A DNA stretch of 64,000 nucleotides from Fibrobacter sp. UWH4 (GTDB taxonomy: Bacteria > Fibrobacterota > Fibrobacteria > Fibrobacterales > Fibrobacteraceae). The notes beneath the pieces were generated by a model that had not been told where the DNA came from, made no database searches, and saw nothing but the letters and a program-made list of their open reading frames with translations. Of this stretch, positions 34,850 through 43,519 are shown piece by piece; within the stretch, counting starts at the first letter, position 1; each line of letters begins with the position of its first letter. The stretch spans positions 124,001 to 188,000 of the forward strand of contig NZ_FRAY01000004.1 in NCBI RefSeq assembly GCF_900142475.1, given 5' to 3'. The translations under genes and the position numbers were made by a program.

Positions 34850-35092
34850 AGAGTTTAGCTCTTGTTCTCACCTTGAAATCTGCAAATTTCACTTTACCGA
34901 GAGCAAGGCGAACGCTCACGCAGGCATACCGTTTTAGCGGTGTGTTTCAGTTTGTCGCACCGACTTAATAGTCGGTCTTTGGTCATTTGGCCATTGGGCA
35001 ACAGCCCTTTTGGGGCGTGGGTCGTTTGCGTTTATCGGTAATAGGCTTTGCAGAGCCTCAAGGTGGTAAATGCAACGACTCGCGCCTTTTTT
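34850..35092 (+). ncRNA. Structured leader-like element before the FISUMP cassette
   Basis: Successive hairpins are visible: ACCG/CGGT (34928-34942), CCGACT/AGTCGG (34962-34977) and GGGC/GCCC. The closing stem runs from GGCGTGGGTCGTT (35014) to AACGACTCGCGCC (35074-35086) and is followed by TTTTTT. Blocks GAGTT-GCTCTT and GTGGGTCGTTTG recur at 62058-62156 before another surface lipoprotein gene. Confidence 0.4.
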
Positions 35093-35167
35093 GTATTCAG
35101 ACAAAATTTGGCAGGATTCTTTGCAACAGGGGAAGACTCCATAGGTTTTTAAACAAAGGAGTTCTAT

Positions 35168-35440
35168 ATGAGTAAGAATTTTGATTTCTTAGGCGATTTA
35201 GCAAACGCGCTGAAAAAGAATAATTGGAGCATTATGCACATATCTAGAGTTGCAGAATTGCTTAATCTGAATGGTATAAAAAATAAAAGAGGGAATGAAT
35301 ATAAAGAGACTGGGCGAGGAATATTCAAACTAGTATCATCTGCCTATGCCTATTTTACAAAAAAAGGTGACAAAGAAACAGCGACCAATGTTGCCAGCGC
35401 ATTCACTAATGATAAGAATCAACATGTTTGGAAAAAGTAA
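35168..35440 (+). CDS. Small unknown protein before the FISUMP gene
   Basis: 90 residues, Lys/Asn-rich and helical. The stretch ISRVAELLNLNGIKNKRGNEYKETGRGIFKLVSSAYAYF loosely resembles the small helical modules of site-specific recombinases, but no catalytic residues are present. AAGGAG precedes the start. It lies in an AT-rich cassette with the next two genes, 36 bases before the FISUMP gene, and may be a DNA-binding regulator of it (inference). Confidence 0.6.
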   Translation: MSKNFDFLGDLANALKKNNWSIMHISRVAELLNLNGIKNKRGNEYKETGRGIFKLVSSAYAYFTKKGDKETATNVASAFTNDKNQHVWKK

Positions 35441-35476
35441 GTCTTTTTTACACCATTTACCTAATAAAGGAAAAAA

Positions 35477-37396
35477 ATGAAACAATTTCTTTTTGCCGTG
35501 ATTGGCTTATTTTCATTAAGTTTTGCAGATGTTCATCCTGGATTAAAGAACGCCATTGACAATGGTGATGTAAAGACTGCCGAAAATCTTGTTAAGAAAT
35601 TCGGCGTTAAAGACATGTATTGTCCAGCAAACCTTTCTTTTGAAAATGCAATGACTATTTATGAGAATGCGTTTTCAACAAATCCTTTAATCATGTGGAA
35701 AAACTGCGCATCTGTTTTTATAAAAAATGCAGAAAATAATGTTTGTGGAGAATCACTTCCTTTATGCAAACATTATTTGGAAACACTCTTTCAAAAAGGG
35801 GATGTTGATAAGATTGATTCTGTCTTTGCGCAAATTATCCAATCAAAGCTATACATTCAAAAGGAAAAAAGAGAAGTTGAACAACTTGAAATTGTGAAAG
35901 CATCAAAGCAAGAATGTATGGACCAACTCGATTTACATCGAAAAGAAACTGTTGATTCTCTTATAAATTGGCACGATATTGATTGCAAAATATTGTTTGA
36001 TGCAACAATATGCTCAAAGTTATTTTCCACATATGGTATGGTCCATATTGATTCAATAAACAAAGTGTTTTCGTCAAAATCAAAAAATTGTAAGAAGAAG
36101 CCAACCATGACTGTAAAAAAACGTTTAGAACAAGAAGTTTTAGTTAATCCATTTCTATACGAAATCGAATATTATGGATTACTTTTATCAAACAAAATGA
36201 AGGATCCCTTTTACACAAATCCCAAGGCTGTAGAAATGTACAAAAAACTAAAAAGCATTAATATTGCAGCACAAAATTCAATAAAGAATATTAAAATATA
36301 TTCAGATGTTTTAAATACAAATACAGCGGCATATTGCTTATCGATTCCTGAAAGAGGATTCAACGAAAATGCCTGTAATAAAGTAATAAATTATGTTACC
36401 AAAAATTTTAATTTAACATCTAGCAAAAATTCTCTAATCAAAGAAATATCTAATCTGTACGCAATGAACGCCTCTGTGCCTGATTCGCTAATAGCATTTT
36501 CATGTAAACTTTATCCAGATATCGACAAGTATTTTTATAAAATTATGGATGTAAACATTTTTGACTGTAATACAATAAATGAATACATGTCACGCAATGA
36601 GGCTTGCAAAAATTCAAATGAAAATTACTTTTGGACAGCGCCTTCAGGAATCCGATACGTTTGTGAAAATAGAAAGATGAGAGAACCAAGATCAAAAGAA
36701 TTAGAAAATGGAATATGCGTAAATGACGCTGAAATAAAAAATGGTATGTACTGTTCAATAAAAAATGGATGGATTGAAAATACGGGGTACAAAAGATTTA
36801 CTGATAAGCGTGATAGTCAAATATATCGTGCAACAAAAATTGGTGATCAAATATGGATGGCTGAAAATTTAAATTATAACATTACCGACAGCTACTGCTA
36901 TGAAAATAACCCCGACAATTGTCTAAAACATGGTCGATTGTACACCTGGAATTCCATTATGTCAAAATCTGATAATGGATGTAAGAATAATTATGAGAAA
37001 TGCTTAGAGAAACAACCTATCAAAGGAATTTGTCCTGATGGATGGCATTTGCCATCTGTAGAAGATTTTAATCATTTATTAGAAAATGTGGGAACAAGCA
37101 GATCGTCATATGTAGTAAAATTAAAGGCTTCCGATGAATGGGATAATGGGAAGAAAGGAAGCAATACATATGGATTTAATGCCTATCCTGCCGGATCTAT
37201 GCTATTAACAGAGGAAAAACAAATATACTTCATTAATCAAAAAAAATCAACATCATTTTGGACTGTCGTAGGAGGAAGTGGCAACGCAGAAGCTTATGCC
37301 TTTTTTATCGAAAATGAATCCGATAAAAGTTCTGGTTTTTCTTATGATTGGAAAAAAAATGGTCATTCTGTTCGCTGCCTAAAAGATAAAAAATAA
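35477..37396 (+). CDS. Secreted protein with FISUMP domain
   Basis: 639 residues. A signal peptide (MKQFLFAVIGLFSLSFA) precedes about 440 residues of Lys/Asn-rich, Cys-containing helical sequence. The C-terminal 190 residues are a FISUMP domain: IYRATKIGDQIWMAENLNYN, SYCYENNPDNCLKHGRLYTW, ICPDGWHLPSVEDFNHLL and the final GHSVRCLKD. This domain is expanded in Fibrobacter and lies in exported or surface proteins. The gene is much more AT-rich than its neighbours, as are the genes on both sides. Confidence 0.85.
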   Translation: MKQFLFAVIGLFSLSFADVHPGLKNAIDNGDVKTAENLVKKFGVKDMYCPANLSFENAMTIYENAFSTNPLIMWKNCASVFIKNAENNVCGESLPLCKHYLETLFQKGDVDKIDSVFAQIIQSKLYIQKEKREVEQLEIVKASKQECMDQLDLHRKETVDSLINWHDIDCKILFDATICSKLFSTYGMVHIDSINKVFSSKSKNCKKKPTMTVKKRLEQEVLVNPFLYEIEYYGLLLSNKMKDPFYTNPKAVEMYKKLKSINIAAQNSIKNIKIYSDVLNTNTAAYCLSIPERGFNENACNKVINYVTKNFNLTSSKNSLIKEISNLYAMNASVPDSLIAFSCKLYPDIDKYFYKIMDVNIFDCNTINEYMSRNEACKNSNENYFWTAPSGIRYVCENRKMREPRSKELENGICVNDAEIKNGMYCSIKNGWIENTGYKRFTDKRDSQIYRATKIGDQIWMAENLNYNITDSYCYENNPDNCLKHGRLYTWNSIMSKSDNGCKNNYEKCLEKQPIKGICPDGWHLPSVEDFNHLLENVGTSRSSYVVKLKASDEWDNGKKGSNTYGFNAYPAGSMLLTEEKQIYFINQKKSTSFWTVVGGSGNAEAYAFFIENESDKSSGFSYDWKKNGHSVRCLKDKK

Positions 37397-37415
37397 CTTT
37401 ATTGTTCGCAAAAGC

Positions 37416-38432
37416 ATGCTGTTACAATCAACAAAAGGCCTTTTCATAATTCTTATAGCATCGTATTTCGCCATCGCAGAACAGGATGCCAGTTTGTCAA
37501 AAGAAAAAAGATGTGTTAAAACAATTATGCACTCCAATGATGGTTTTTCTGAAACAGGAAACAGATACGACGGATATTATTGTGGTGATACAACTTCAAA
37601 AGATCTTTTTGCTCGCGCATCATGTAAAGAGGGTGACTTATATTTTGCGGGAGATAAATTAGCAACATTGGAATGGGGTCAAGGTGTAGAACCGTCCGTA
37701 ATCTGCGTGCCATCAAATTTCAAATGTCCTAAAGGGCGCTTTTTAGCAGAGTACAAATATGGAAAACAAATATTTTACGCATGCGTTGAACCGCCTAACA
37801 ACGCCCATTTTGATTCGCAGTTAAAAAGAATTACTTGTGATAATAATTTTTCCAATCATGAATACCGTAATTGTGAAAGTGAATTTTGTGACGATAACAG
37901 CGATGACCTAATGCTAAAATGTATTCCTAAATGTTCAAAAGATAAATATCTTGATTTTATGGAAGAAAAATGCAAAGCTATACCAATGGGTGCGCGCAAA
38001 ATTGATGAATACACTTGGGAATGCGATAAGAAATTTTCTCGATACAACGATAAAGATGAATGCAGACCTTGGCCTAAGAACGCTGAGCCGTCAAAAGGTT
38101 GCTGGTATAGCTCCATAAAAATTTCAGATTTAGCAATAAAAGCTAAAGAGTGTCCAGAATCCATAATAATTGATGGTGAAGAGTATTATTGTTATGATCC
38201 AGTTGATGGAGAAAATGGCTGTACATTAATCAATTGTCTTGAAAAAATGGGAAATAGCTTGCGTGCTCCTTTGGGAACTGAAGTCATCTTCAATTTTTCC
38301 AATGAAAAAATTTCTGTGAGAATGAAGCAGATCTTTACTCAAAATGAGTTACTTGGCAGATGGTCCGGATGCTGGAAATGCCCTAAAGGAACCTCTTTCA
38401 ACATGAGTAAAAACGAATGTGTTCCAAAATAG
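37416..38432 (+). CDS. Cys-rich secreted protein of unknown function
   Basis: 338 residues with an N-terminal hydrophobic segment (GLFIILIASYFAIAEQ) and more than 25 Cys spread through the mature part, often as CxxG or KCxxCS. Recurring CPKG..F...KNEC units (CPKGRFLAEYKYG, CPKGTSFNMSKNECVPK) suggest small disulfide-bonded modules. No family is recognised. It begins 19 bases after the FISUMP gene, in the same AT-rich cassette. Confidence 0.65.
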   Translation: MLLQSTKGLFIILIASYFAIAEQDASLSKEKRCVKTIMHSNDGFSETGNRYDGYYCGDTTSKDLFARASCKEGDLYFAGDKLATLEWGQGVEPSVICVPSNFKCPKGRFLAEYKYGKQIFYACVEPPNNAHFDSQLKRITCDNNFSNHEYRNCESEFCDDNSDDLMLKCIPKCSKDKYLDFMEEKCKAIPMGARKIDEYTWECDKKFSRYNDKDECRPWPKNAEPSKGCWYSSIKISDLAIKAKECPESIIIDGEEYYCYDPVDGENGCTLINCLEKMGNSLRAPLGTEVIFNFSNEKISVRMKQIFTQNELLGRWSGCWKCPKGTSFNMSKNECVPK

Positions 38433-38520
38433 TAGCCCTTTTGCGTTAGGGGGCGTCGCACCTTTGTGGCGAGACGCGTAGCGGCTCGATGAGCCGAAGG
38501 CGAGCAGCACCCGACCCGGC

Positions 38521-38549
38521 GCCCTTCGACAAGCTCAGGGACCTTAGCC
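38521..38549. repeat. Dispersed repeat (GACAAGCTCAGGG type)
   Basis: Intergenic copy of the repeat translated inside the ECF ATPase (913-939). It lies within a 190-base gene-free stretch whose other hairpins are GC-rich and unlike the AT-rich genes before it. Confidence 0.7.
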
Positions 38550-38570
38550 GGGGAACGCCAAAAAAAAATA

Positions 38571-38603
38571 CCTACGGATTTTCTTTTCCGTAGGCGTTCT
38601 TTT
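38571..38603. terminator. Bidirectional terminator
   Basis: CCTACGGA and TCCGTAGG form a perfect 8-bp stem, with AACGCC/GGCGTT able to extend it. T-runs lie on both strands (38598-38603, and minus-strand 38560-38569). It serves the convergent genes ending at 38432 and 38621. Confidence 0.75.
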
Positions 38604-38620
38604 TTGAAAACTTCTCTAAG

Positions 38621-39007
38621 CTACTTTTTTAGAGCCTCGAGTTTGGCTTTGAACTCGGCGATTTTTTCAGGAGTCAAGCCCATGTCCTGCAACACGCTGA
38701 TTGCATCGGCACGCTCCTCGTCGCGGGCCTTTTCAGCCTTTTCTTCAGCTTTTTGGCGTTCTTCGGCGCGAGCATCGGCAATTCGCTGGCGGTAAACGTC
38801 GCCGGCGCTAACGAAACCGTATTTCTGTCCTACGCTAACGAAAGCCATATCCAACTCCTTTTGAATATCTTCAGTGAGATACTCTGATAAATATACACTC
38901 ATTTTCTGCAAAAGGCAAGTCGCCTCATTGTGGGGAATCGTTTTCAAGGCATCCTTAAACTTCGGCAGAATTTCAACCAGTTTTTCGGCATTATAGGCAT
39001 ATTTCAT
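38621..39007 (-). CDS. Unknown 128-residue charged protein
   Basis: A soluble protein with two parts: MKYAYNAEKLVEILPKFKDALKTIPHNEATCLLQKMSVYLSEYL, then a coiled-coil-like tail (ARAEERQKAEEKAEKARDEERADAISVL) ending ITPEKIAEFKAKLEALKK-like. Similar charged tails close Rpn/PD-(D/E)XK-type proteins, so it could be a remnant or a separate small family. No nuclease motif is left. It is flanked by a terminator and the RND operon. Confidence 0.5.
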   Translation of the reverse strand: MKYAYNAEKLVEILPKFKDALKTIPHNEATCLLQKMSVYLSEYLTEDIQKELDMAFVSVGQKYGFVSAGDVYRQRIADARAEERQKAEEKAEKARDEERADAISVLQDMGLTPEKIAEFKAKLEALKK

Positions 39008-39066
39008 AGCGACAATCCCGTAAGAACCATTCCGCTATTTCACCCATTCGGTTTTGCACAAAACCA

Positions 39067-39078
39067 TTTGGAGTAGAA
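39067..39078 (+). promoter_or_regulatory. TTTGGAGTAGA promoter-like element, copy 6
   Basis: TTTGGAGTAGAA, 51 bases before the second RND exporter gene, with GTTTTG about 17 bases before TAGAAA. Position and downstream layout copy those of RND exporter 1. Confidence 0.5.
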
Positions 39079-39093
39079 ATTTTAGGCTCATCT

Positions 39094-39122
39094 CTCTACT
39101 TTTTGCTCCGCAAAAAAAAGAG
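39094..39122 (+). promoter_or_regulatory. Hairpin over the ribosome site of RND exporter 2
   Basis: TTTTTGC-TCC-GCAAAAA, extended by CTCT/AGAG. The outer right arm overlaps the AGAGGA ribosome site, as in the paralogue. Confidence 0.45.
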
Positions 39123-39128
39123 GATACA

Positions 39129-41504
39129 ATGAGCCTTCCAAAGATTAACATTGAAAGAATCAACGAGCGGTTCGGCCGTTTTGGCGAATTCTTGCTCAAT
39201 CACCGCGCCATTTTGCTGGTGGCGTTTGTCGTTTTGCTTGCGGTTTCGATCGTGGGCATGAAAAAAATCTACGTCGAGGCGTCTTGGGACAGCTACTTTA
39301 TCGAGGGCGACCCGATGCTTGTCGAAACGGACAAGTTCAAGGAAACTTTCGGTAACGACTATTTCGTAGGCGTACTGGTCGAGAGCGACCATTCCATCTT
39401 GACGCCGGACAACCTGAAGCTTTTGCGCGAACTTTCGAACGAACTGCGCGACAGCCTCTCGTATTCCGACGGCAAGGCGACTTCAATTGTCGATTTGGAA
39501 TACATGCTCGGCACCGAAGAGGGCATGGAAATCACGCAGATTGTTCCCGAAGAAATTCCGACGGACGAGGCGGGACTTGCCGAAATCGAGAAGCGCCTGG
39601 CTGACAAGCCGGAACTGGCGAAGAAGTTGATTTCGAGCGACCGCAAGCAGGCCTTCATCAACATCAAGCTGCGCCCCTTCCCCGAAGATTCCGTGTGGAA
39701 GGCCGAAGGCGAAGCGAAGGGCGTGAAGGCTGAAGCGCCCGACATGCAAACGGGCCGCGAAACGGCTGAAATCATCGCGAAGGAAAAGTATGCGCCTTTG
39801 CACCCGCGTGCCACAGGCATGCCCTACCTGAGTTTCCAAAAGCTGAAATACATCGGCGAAGAAATGGGCCGCATTTTCATCATGACGATTCTCTGCGCCA
39901 TCATCGTGATGTTCCTCGTGACGCGTTCGCTCCGCGGAATTGTCTCTCCGCTGATTACGACTTTTGCGGGCGTCATCATGACCTTTGGCCTGGTGGGTTA
40001 TCTCGGACTTTACATGGATGCGACCAACATCATGGTGCCCGTGATTTTGGCCTTCGCCGTTTCGATTGCATACAACATTCACATCAACTCGTTCTTCCGC
40101 AAGAACATGATGCTTACGGGCAAGCGCAAGGAATCAGTACTTTACGCCATGCGTGAAACCGGCTGGTCGGTGCTGTTCTCGGGCCTTACCACGATTGTCG
40201 CGTTGCTCAGTTTCCTTTCGGTGATGCTCAAGCCGATTCGCTCCGTGGGCATTCTCTCGTCGATTGCGGTCGGATTCATTTTGCTTGTAGCGTTGACCAT
40301 TTCGCCGATTCTCCTGAGTTTCGGTAAAGACAAGAAGCCAAACGCCAAGGCACTTGAACGCGGCGACACGCGCATGGGAGTCATTCTCGATTCTATCGGC
40401 AAGTTCGTTCTCGGGCACGGAAAGCCCATCGCCATCGTATTCGCCGTCGTGACAGCGATTTCTGTTTTCGGGCTCACCAAGATAGAACCCGCCTTTGACG
40501 TGGAACGCACCATGGGCCGCAAGGTCGAATATGTGAACAAGATGCTCTATGTGGCCGAATCCGAAATCGGAAGCTTCTATTCGTACGACCTGGTGATTGA
40601 CTTTGGTACAAACGACAAGGCCAAGGAAGTCGAGAATCTGAAAAAGCTCGAACAGTTGCAGGATCATGCCGGCAAGCACCCGCTCACCAAGCGTTCCACA
40701 TCCATTCTTGACATCGTCAAGGATTTGGACCGCACGCTGAACGAAAACCGCCAGGACAAATACGCCATTCCCGAAACCGAAGAAGAAGTCGCGCAGTTGC
40801 TTTTGCTCTACGAAAACGCGGGCGGCAGCGAGGCAACTTACTGGATGGATTACGATTACAGGAAACTCCGCCTGATGATTGAAATTTCGAGCTACAACTC
40901 CAACGAACTCCAGAAGGAAATCGAGGACTTGCAGGATTTCGCACGCAAGCTTTACCCGAACGCGAAGGTGACTGCCGTGGGTAACTTGCCGCAATTCACC
41001 GCCATGCAACAGTACCTGGAAGTGGGCCAGATGACATCGTTCCTGATTTCCGTGGTCATCGTGGCAGTTCTTTTGATGATCGTTTTCGGCAGCATTCGCA
41101 CGGGCCTTATCGGCATGATTCCGAACATTGCGCCGGGTATTTTCGTGGGCGGTTACCTCGGGCTCACGGACATTCCGCTTGACATGATGACAGCGACGCT
41201 CATCCCGATGATCATTGGCCTTTCCGTTGACGACACGATTCACTTCATCAATCACGGGCATGTGGAATTTGACCGCACCCACGATTACCGCGAATCGATT
41301 CTCAATGTGTTCCGCACGGCGGGCCCGGCTCTCGTAATGACGACGATTATCATGGTGGCGACCTTTGCGGGCTTTACCACCTCGGCCGCAACGCAGATGT
41401 TCAACTTCGGTTTCGTGGTGTTCGTGGGCCTTGTCTCGGCACTGCTCGCCGACCTGTTCGTGACACCGCTTTTAATCAAGAAATTCAAAATTTTTGGAAA
41501 ATAG
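39129..41504 (+). CDS. RND/MMPL-type exporter 2
   Basis: 791 residues, paralogue of the exporter at 29030 with the same two-fold membrane/periplasmic layout; the second half has GLSVDDTIHFINHGHVEFDRTHDY. The chosen start (MSLPKINIERINERFG) has AGAGGA before it. It heads a run with a LolA-like protein, a DUF1302-like barrel and TonB-ExbBD, which suggests transport of lipid or another hydrophobic compound across the envelope. The exact substrate cannot be told. Confidence 0.87.
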   Translation: MSLPKINIERINERFGRFGEFLLNHRAILLVAFVVLLAVSIVGMKKIYVEASWDSYFIEGDPMLVETDKFKETFGNDYFVGVLVESDHSILTPDNLKLLRELSNELRDSLSYSDGKATSIVDLEYMLGTEEGMEITQIVPEEIPTDEAGLAEIEKRLADKPELAKKLISSDRKQAFINIKLRPFPEDSVWKAEGEAKGVKAEAPDMQTGRETAEIIAKEKYAPLHPRATGMPYLSFQKLKYIGEEMGRIFIMTILCAIIVMFLVTRSLRGIVSPLITTFAGVIMTFGLVGYLGLYMDATNIMVPVILAFAVSIAYNIHINSFFRKNMMLTGKRKESVLYAMRETGWSVLFSGLTTIVALLSFLSVMLKPIRSVGILSSIAVGFILLVALTISPILLSFGKDKKPNAKALERGDTRMGVILDSIGKFVLGHGKPIAIVFAVVTAISVFGLTKIEPAFDVERTMGRKVEYVNKMLYVAESEIGSFYSYDLVIDFGTNDKAKEVENLKKLEQLQDHAGKHPLTKRSTSILDIVKDLDRTLNENRQDKYAIPETEEEVAQLLLLYENAGGSEATYWMDYDYRKLRLMIEISSYNSNELQKEIEDLQDFARKLYPNAKVTAVGNLPQFTAMQQYLEVGQMTSFLISVVIVAVLLMIVFGSIRTGLIGMIPNIAPGIFVGGYLGLTDIPLDMMTATLIPMIIGLSVDDTIHFINHGHVEFDRTHDYRESILNVFRTAGPALVMTTIIMVATFAGFTTSAATQMFNFGFVVFVGLVSALLADLFVTPLLIKKFKIFGK

Positions 41505-41513
41505 GAGAAAAAT

Positions 41514-42296
41514 ATGAATATGAAATTCGCAAAAACAGCCGCGACAATTATTATCGCTTTAAGCGCCATGGTAAGCGCAGAAACATTGACCGGCCGCGAC
41601 ATTGTGCAAAAAGTGCATGACCGCCCCGATGGCGACACCCGCAGTTCCGAACTCTCGATGACACTCATCAACAAGAGCGGAGCCAAGCGCGAACGCAAGA
41701 TTACCTCGTTCGCGATGGATGTGGGCAAAGATACCAAGCAGATTATGTTCTTCCGCTACCCCAACGACGTGAAGGGCACGGGATTCCTGACAGTCGATTA
41801 CGACGACATCAACAAGGATGACGACAAGTGGCTTTATCTGCCCGCCATGAAAAAGACGCGCCGCATTAGCGGAAAGAGCTCCAAGACAGATTACTTCATG
41901 GGTTCCGACTTCACTTACGACGACGTGGGCCAGCGCAACATCGACGAAGACACCCACAAGCTCCTCCGCGAAGAAAAGGTCGACGGAATCGATTGCTGGG
42001 TAGTTGAATCCGTGCCGAAAAAGGGCGACGAAATTTTCTCGAAGAAAATTTCCTGGATTCGCAAGGACTGCCTGATTGCCGCCAAGGTGGAATACTACGA
42101 CAAGCTCGGCAAGTTGCACCGCTCGCTAAAAGTCGAAAACGTGGTTCAGGTTGACGGCTTCTGGTCTATCGCCAAGATGAGCATGGAAAACGTTCAGACC
42201 AACCACAAGACGCTCCTTGAATTCGGCGACATCAAGTTCAACATCCCGCTGGACGCAAAGACATTCACCGTGCCGAGATTGGAAAGAGGACTGTAA
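41514..42296 (+). CDS. LolA-like periplasmic lipid/lipoprotein carrier
   Basis: 260 residues with a signal peptide ([25 protein letters not shown]) and the pattern of the outer-membrane-lipoprotein-sorting family found beside MMPL exporters: [73 protein letters not shown]. Such proteins fold like LolA and carry lipids through the periplasm. AGGAG precedes the start, nine bases after the RND stop. It probably hands cargo between the RND pump and the barrel encoded next. Confidence 0.85.
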   Translation: MNMKFAKTAATIIIALSAMVSAETLTGRDIVQKVHDRPDGDTRSSELSMTLINKSGAKRERKITSFAMDVGKDTKQIMFFRYPNDVKGTGFLTVDYDDINKDDDKWLYLPAMKKTRRISGKSSKTDYFMGSDFTYDDVGQRNIDEDTHKLLREEKVDGIDCWVVESVPKKGDEIFSKKISWIRKDCLIAAKVEYYDKLGKLHRSLKVENVVQVDGFWSIAKMSMENVQTNHKTLLEFGDIKFNIPLDAKTFTVPRLERGL

Positions 42297-42336
42297 TAGT
42301 GGCTAGTGGTTGGTGGTTAGTGGTTGGGGCGGCCGC
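42297..42336. repeat. AGTGGTTAGTGGTT-type repeat forming a gene start
   Basis: About 36 of 40 bases agree with the intergenic copy at 59995-60034. Here it provides the GTG start codon and the first half of a signal peptide. Confidence 0.8.
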
Positions 42337-43510
42337 TGTCGCAGCCTTCGCCCAAGAAAACCCGTTTCAATTTAACGGGTTCGTGGATACGTATCATGCC
42401 GTTCAGACGCAGCATCCTCACGATTTTACCACGTCGCGGACGCGCCTGCGCGCTGAACTTCGCGTGGATTACGAGAACGCTTACCTGTTTGCAAGTCTGA
42501 ATGGCGTGCACAACAGCATTCTCGAAGACCGCACCGGCGTGCAGTTGCAAGAAGCGTATTTCAACTACCAGAACGACTTTCTTGAAATCCGTGCAGGCCG
42601 CCAGATTGTGGTATGGGGCGTCGCCGACGGGCTTCGCGTTACCGACTTGATTTCGCCTGTTGATTACACCGAATTCATGTCGAGCGATTACGACGACATG
42701 CGCATGGCCGTTGACGGTTTCCGCATCAAGTACCCCGGCGAGCGCGTGAACGCCGAAATCGTTTACGTGCCCGTGCCGCGATACTTCCAAATGCCCATGC
42801 AAGAAGAAAACCCCTGGCGTCCTGAATTGCCCGAAAAAGCGAGCATCGATTTCCCAGAAGGTCCCGATGCCAAATTCAAGAACGGAGATTTCGGAACGCG
42901 AGTTTCGTTCTTCCTCTCGAATCTGGATTTCTCCATTTCGGCGCTTCATACGCATAACCAGTCGCCCGTTACGGTCGCAGGCTACGACCCCGTCAAGGAT
43001 TCTATTGTCATCCACGGCATTCACGAAACCATGACCATGATCGGTGGCGACCTCTCGATGCCTGTCGGCGAATTCGTGCTGCGTGCCGAAATCGCAGAAT
43101 ACTTCGGTGAAGCGCTCGGTTACGCAAGCAACCTCGATTACGCTCGCAAGAACACCTTCAATGCGCTCGGTGGAATCGACTGGTACGCCGGCGACAATTG
43201 GACTTTCATGGTGCAGTACTTACACAAGTACATCGCCGACTATTCGCATAACTTGGCCGCCGAAAAGAATTCTTCTGAAATGACCTTCCGCATTTCAAAG
43301 GAACTGCTGAACAACACGCTCAAACTTTCGCTCTACGGAATGTTCGATATTGACAACCTCGCCTATTACGCACGCGTTTCGGGCGATTACTCCGTTACTG
43401 ACCAAGTCATGCTCTCGCTCGGTTACGACCACTTTGGCGGCAAGCGCGGACAACTCGCTGGCTACGACAAAAATCGCGAAATCTGGGCGAAAGCGAAATA
43501 CTACTTCTAA
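42299..43510 (+). CDS. DUF1302-like outer membrane beta-barrel protein
   Basis: 403 residues. The signal peptide is MASGWWLVVGAAAVAAFAQ, then the barrel starts ENPFQFNGFVDTYHAV and ends REIWAKAKYYF. The stretch IRAGRQIVVWGVADGLRVTDLISPVDYTEFMSSD is the hallmark of DUF1302-type proteins encoded with MMPL exporters. It probably acts as the outer-membrane end of the export or lipid route. The start is a GTG with GGAAAGAGGA before it inside the upstream gene. The first codons coincide with a dispersed repeat, so the export signal may be a captured repeat. Confidence 0.82.
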   Translation: MASGWWLVVGAAAVAAFAQENPFQFNGFVDTYHAVQTQHPHDFTTSRTRLRAELRVDYENAYLFASLNGVHNSILEDRTGVQLQEAYFNYQNDFLEIRAGRQIVVWGVADGLRVTDLISPVDYTEFMSSDYDDMRMAVDGFRIKYPGERVNAEIVYVPVPRYFQMPMQEENPWRPELPEKASIDFPEGPDAKFKNGDFGTRVSFFLSNLDFSISALHTHNQSPVTVAGYDPVKDSIVIHGIHETMTMIGGDLSMPVGEFVLRAEIAEYFGEALGYASNLDYARKNTFNALGGIDWYAGDNWTFMVQYLHKYIADYSHNLAAEKNSSEMTFRISKELLNNTLKLSLYGMFDIDNLAYYARVSGDYSVTDQVMLSLGYDHFGGKRGQLAGYDKNREIWAKAKYYF

Positions 43511-43519
43511 TAAGATCTA

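Larger units (their letters stand above)
34494..35167. other. Gene-free region with repeats and a structured RNA-like element
   Basis: The first half holds dispersed repeats (34564-34740). The second half holds a chain of hairpins up to a terminator-like stem at 35014-35086, described separately. No reading frame here looks real. Confidence 0.6.

Noticed and set aside
35168-35440. Serine recombinase remnant
   Set aside because: The similarity is limited to a short GIKNKRGNEY-like stretch, and no catalytic or resolvase domain is present here or nearby.
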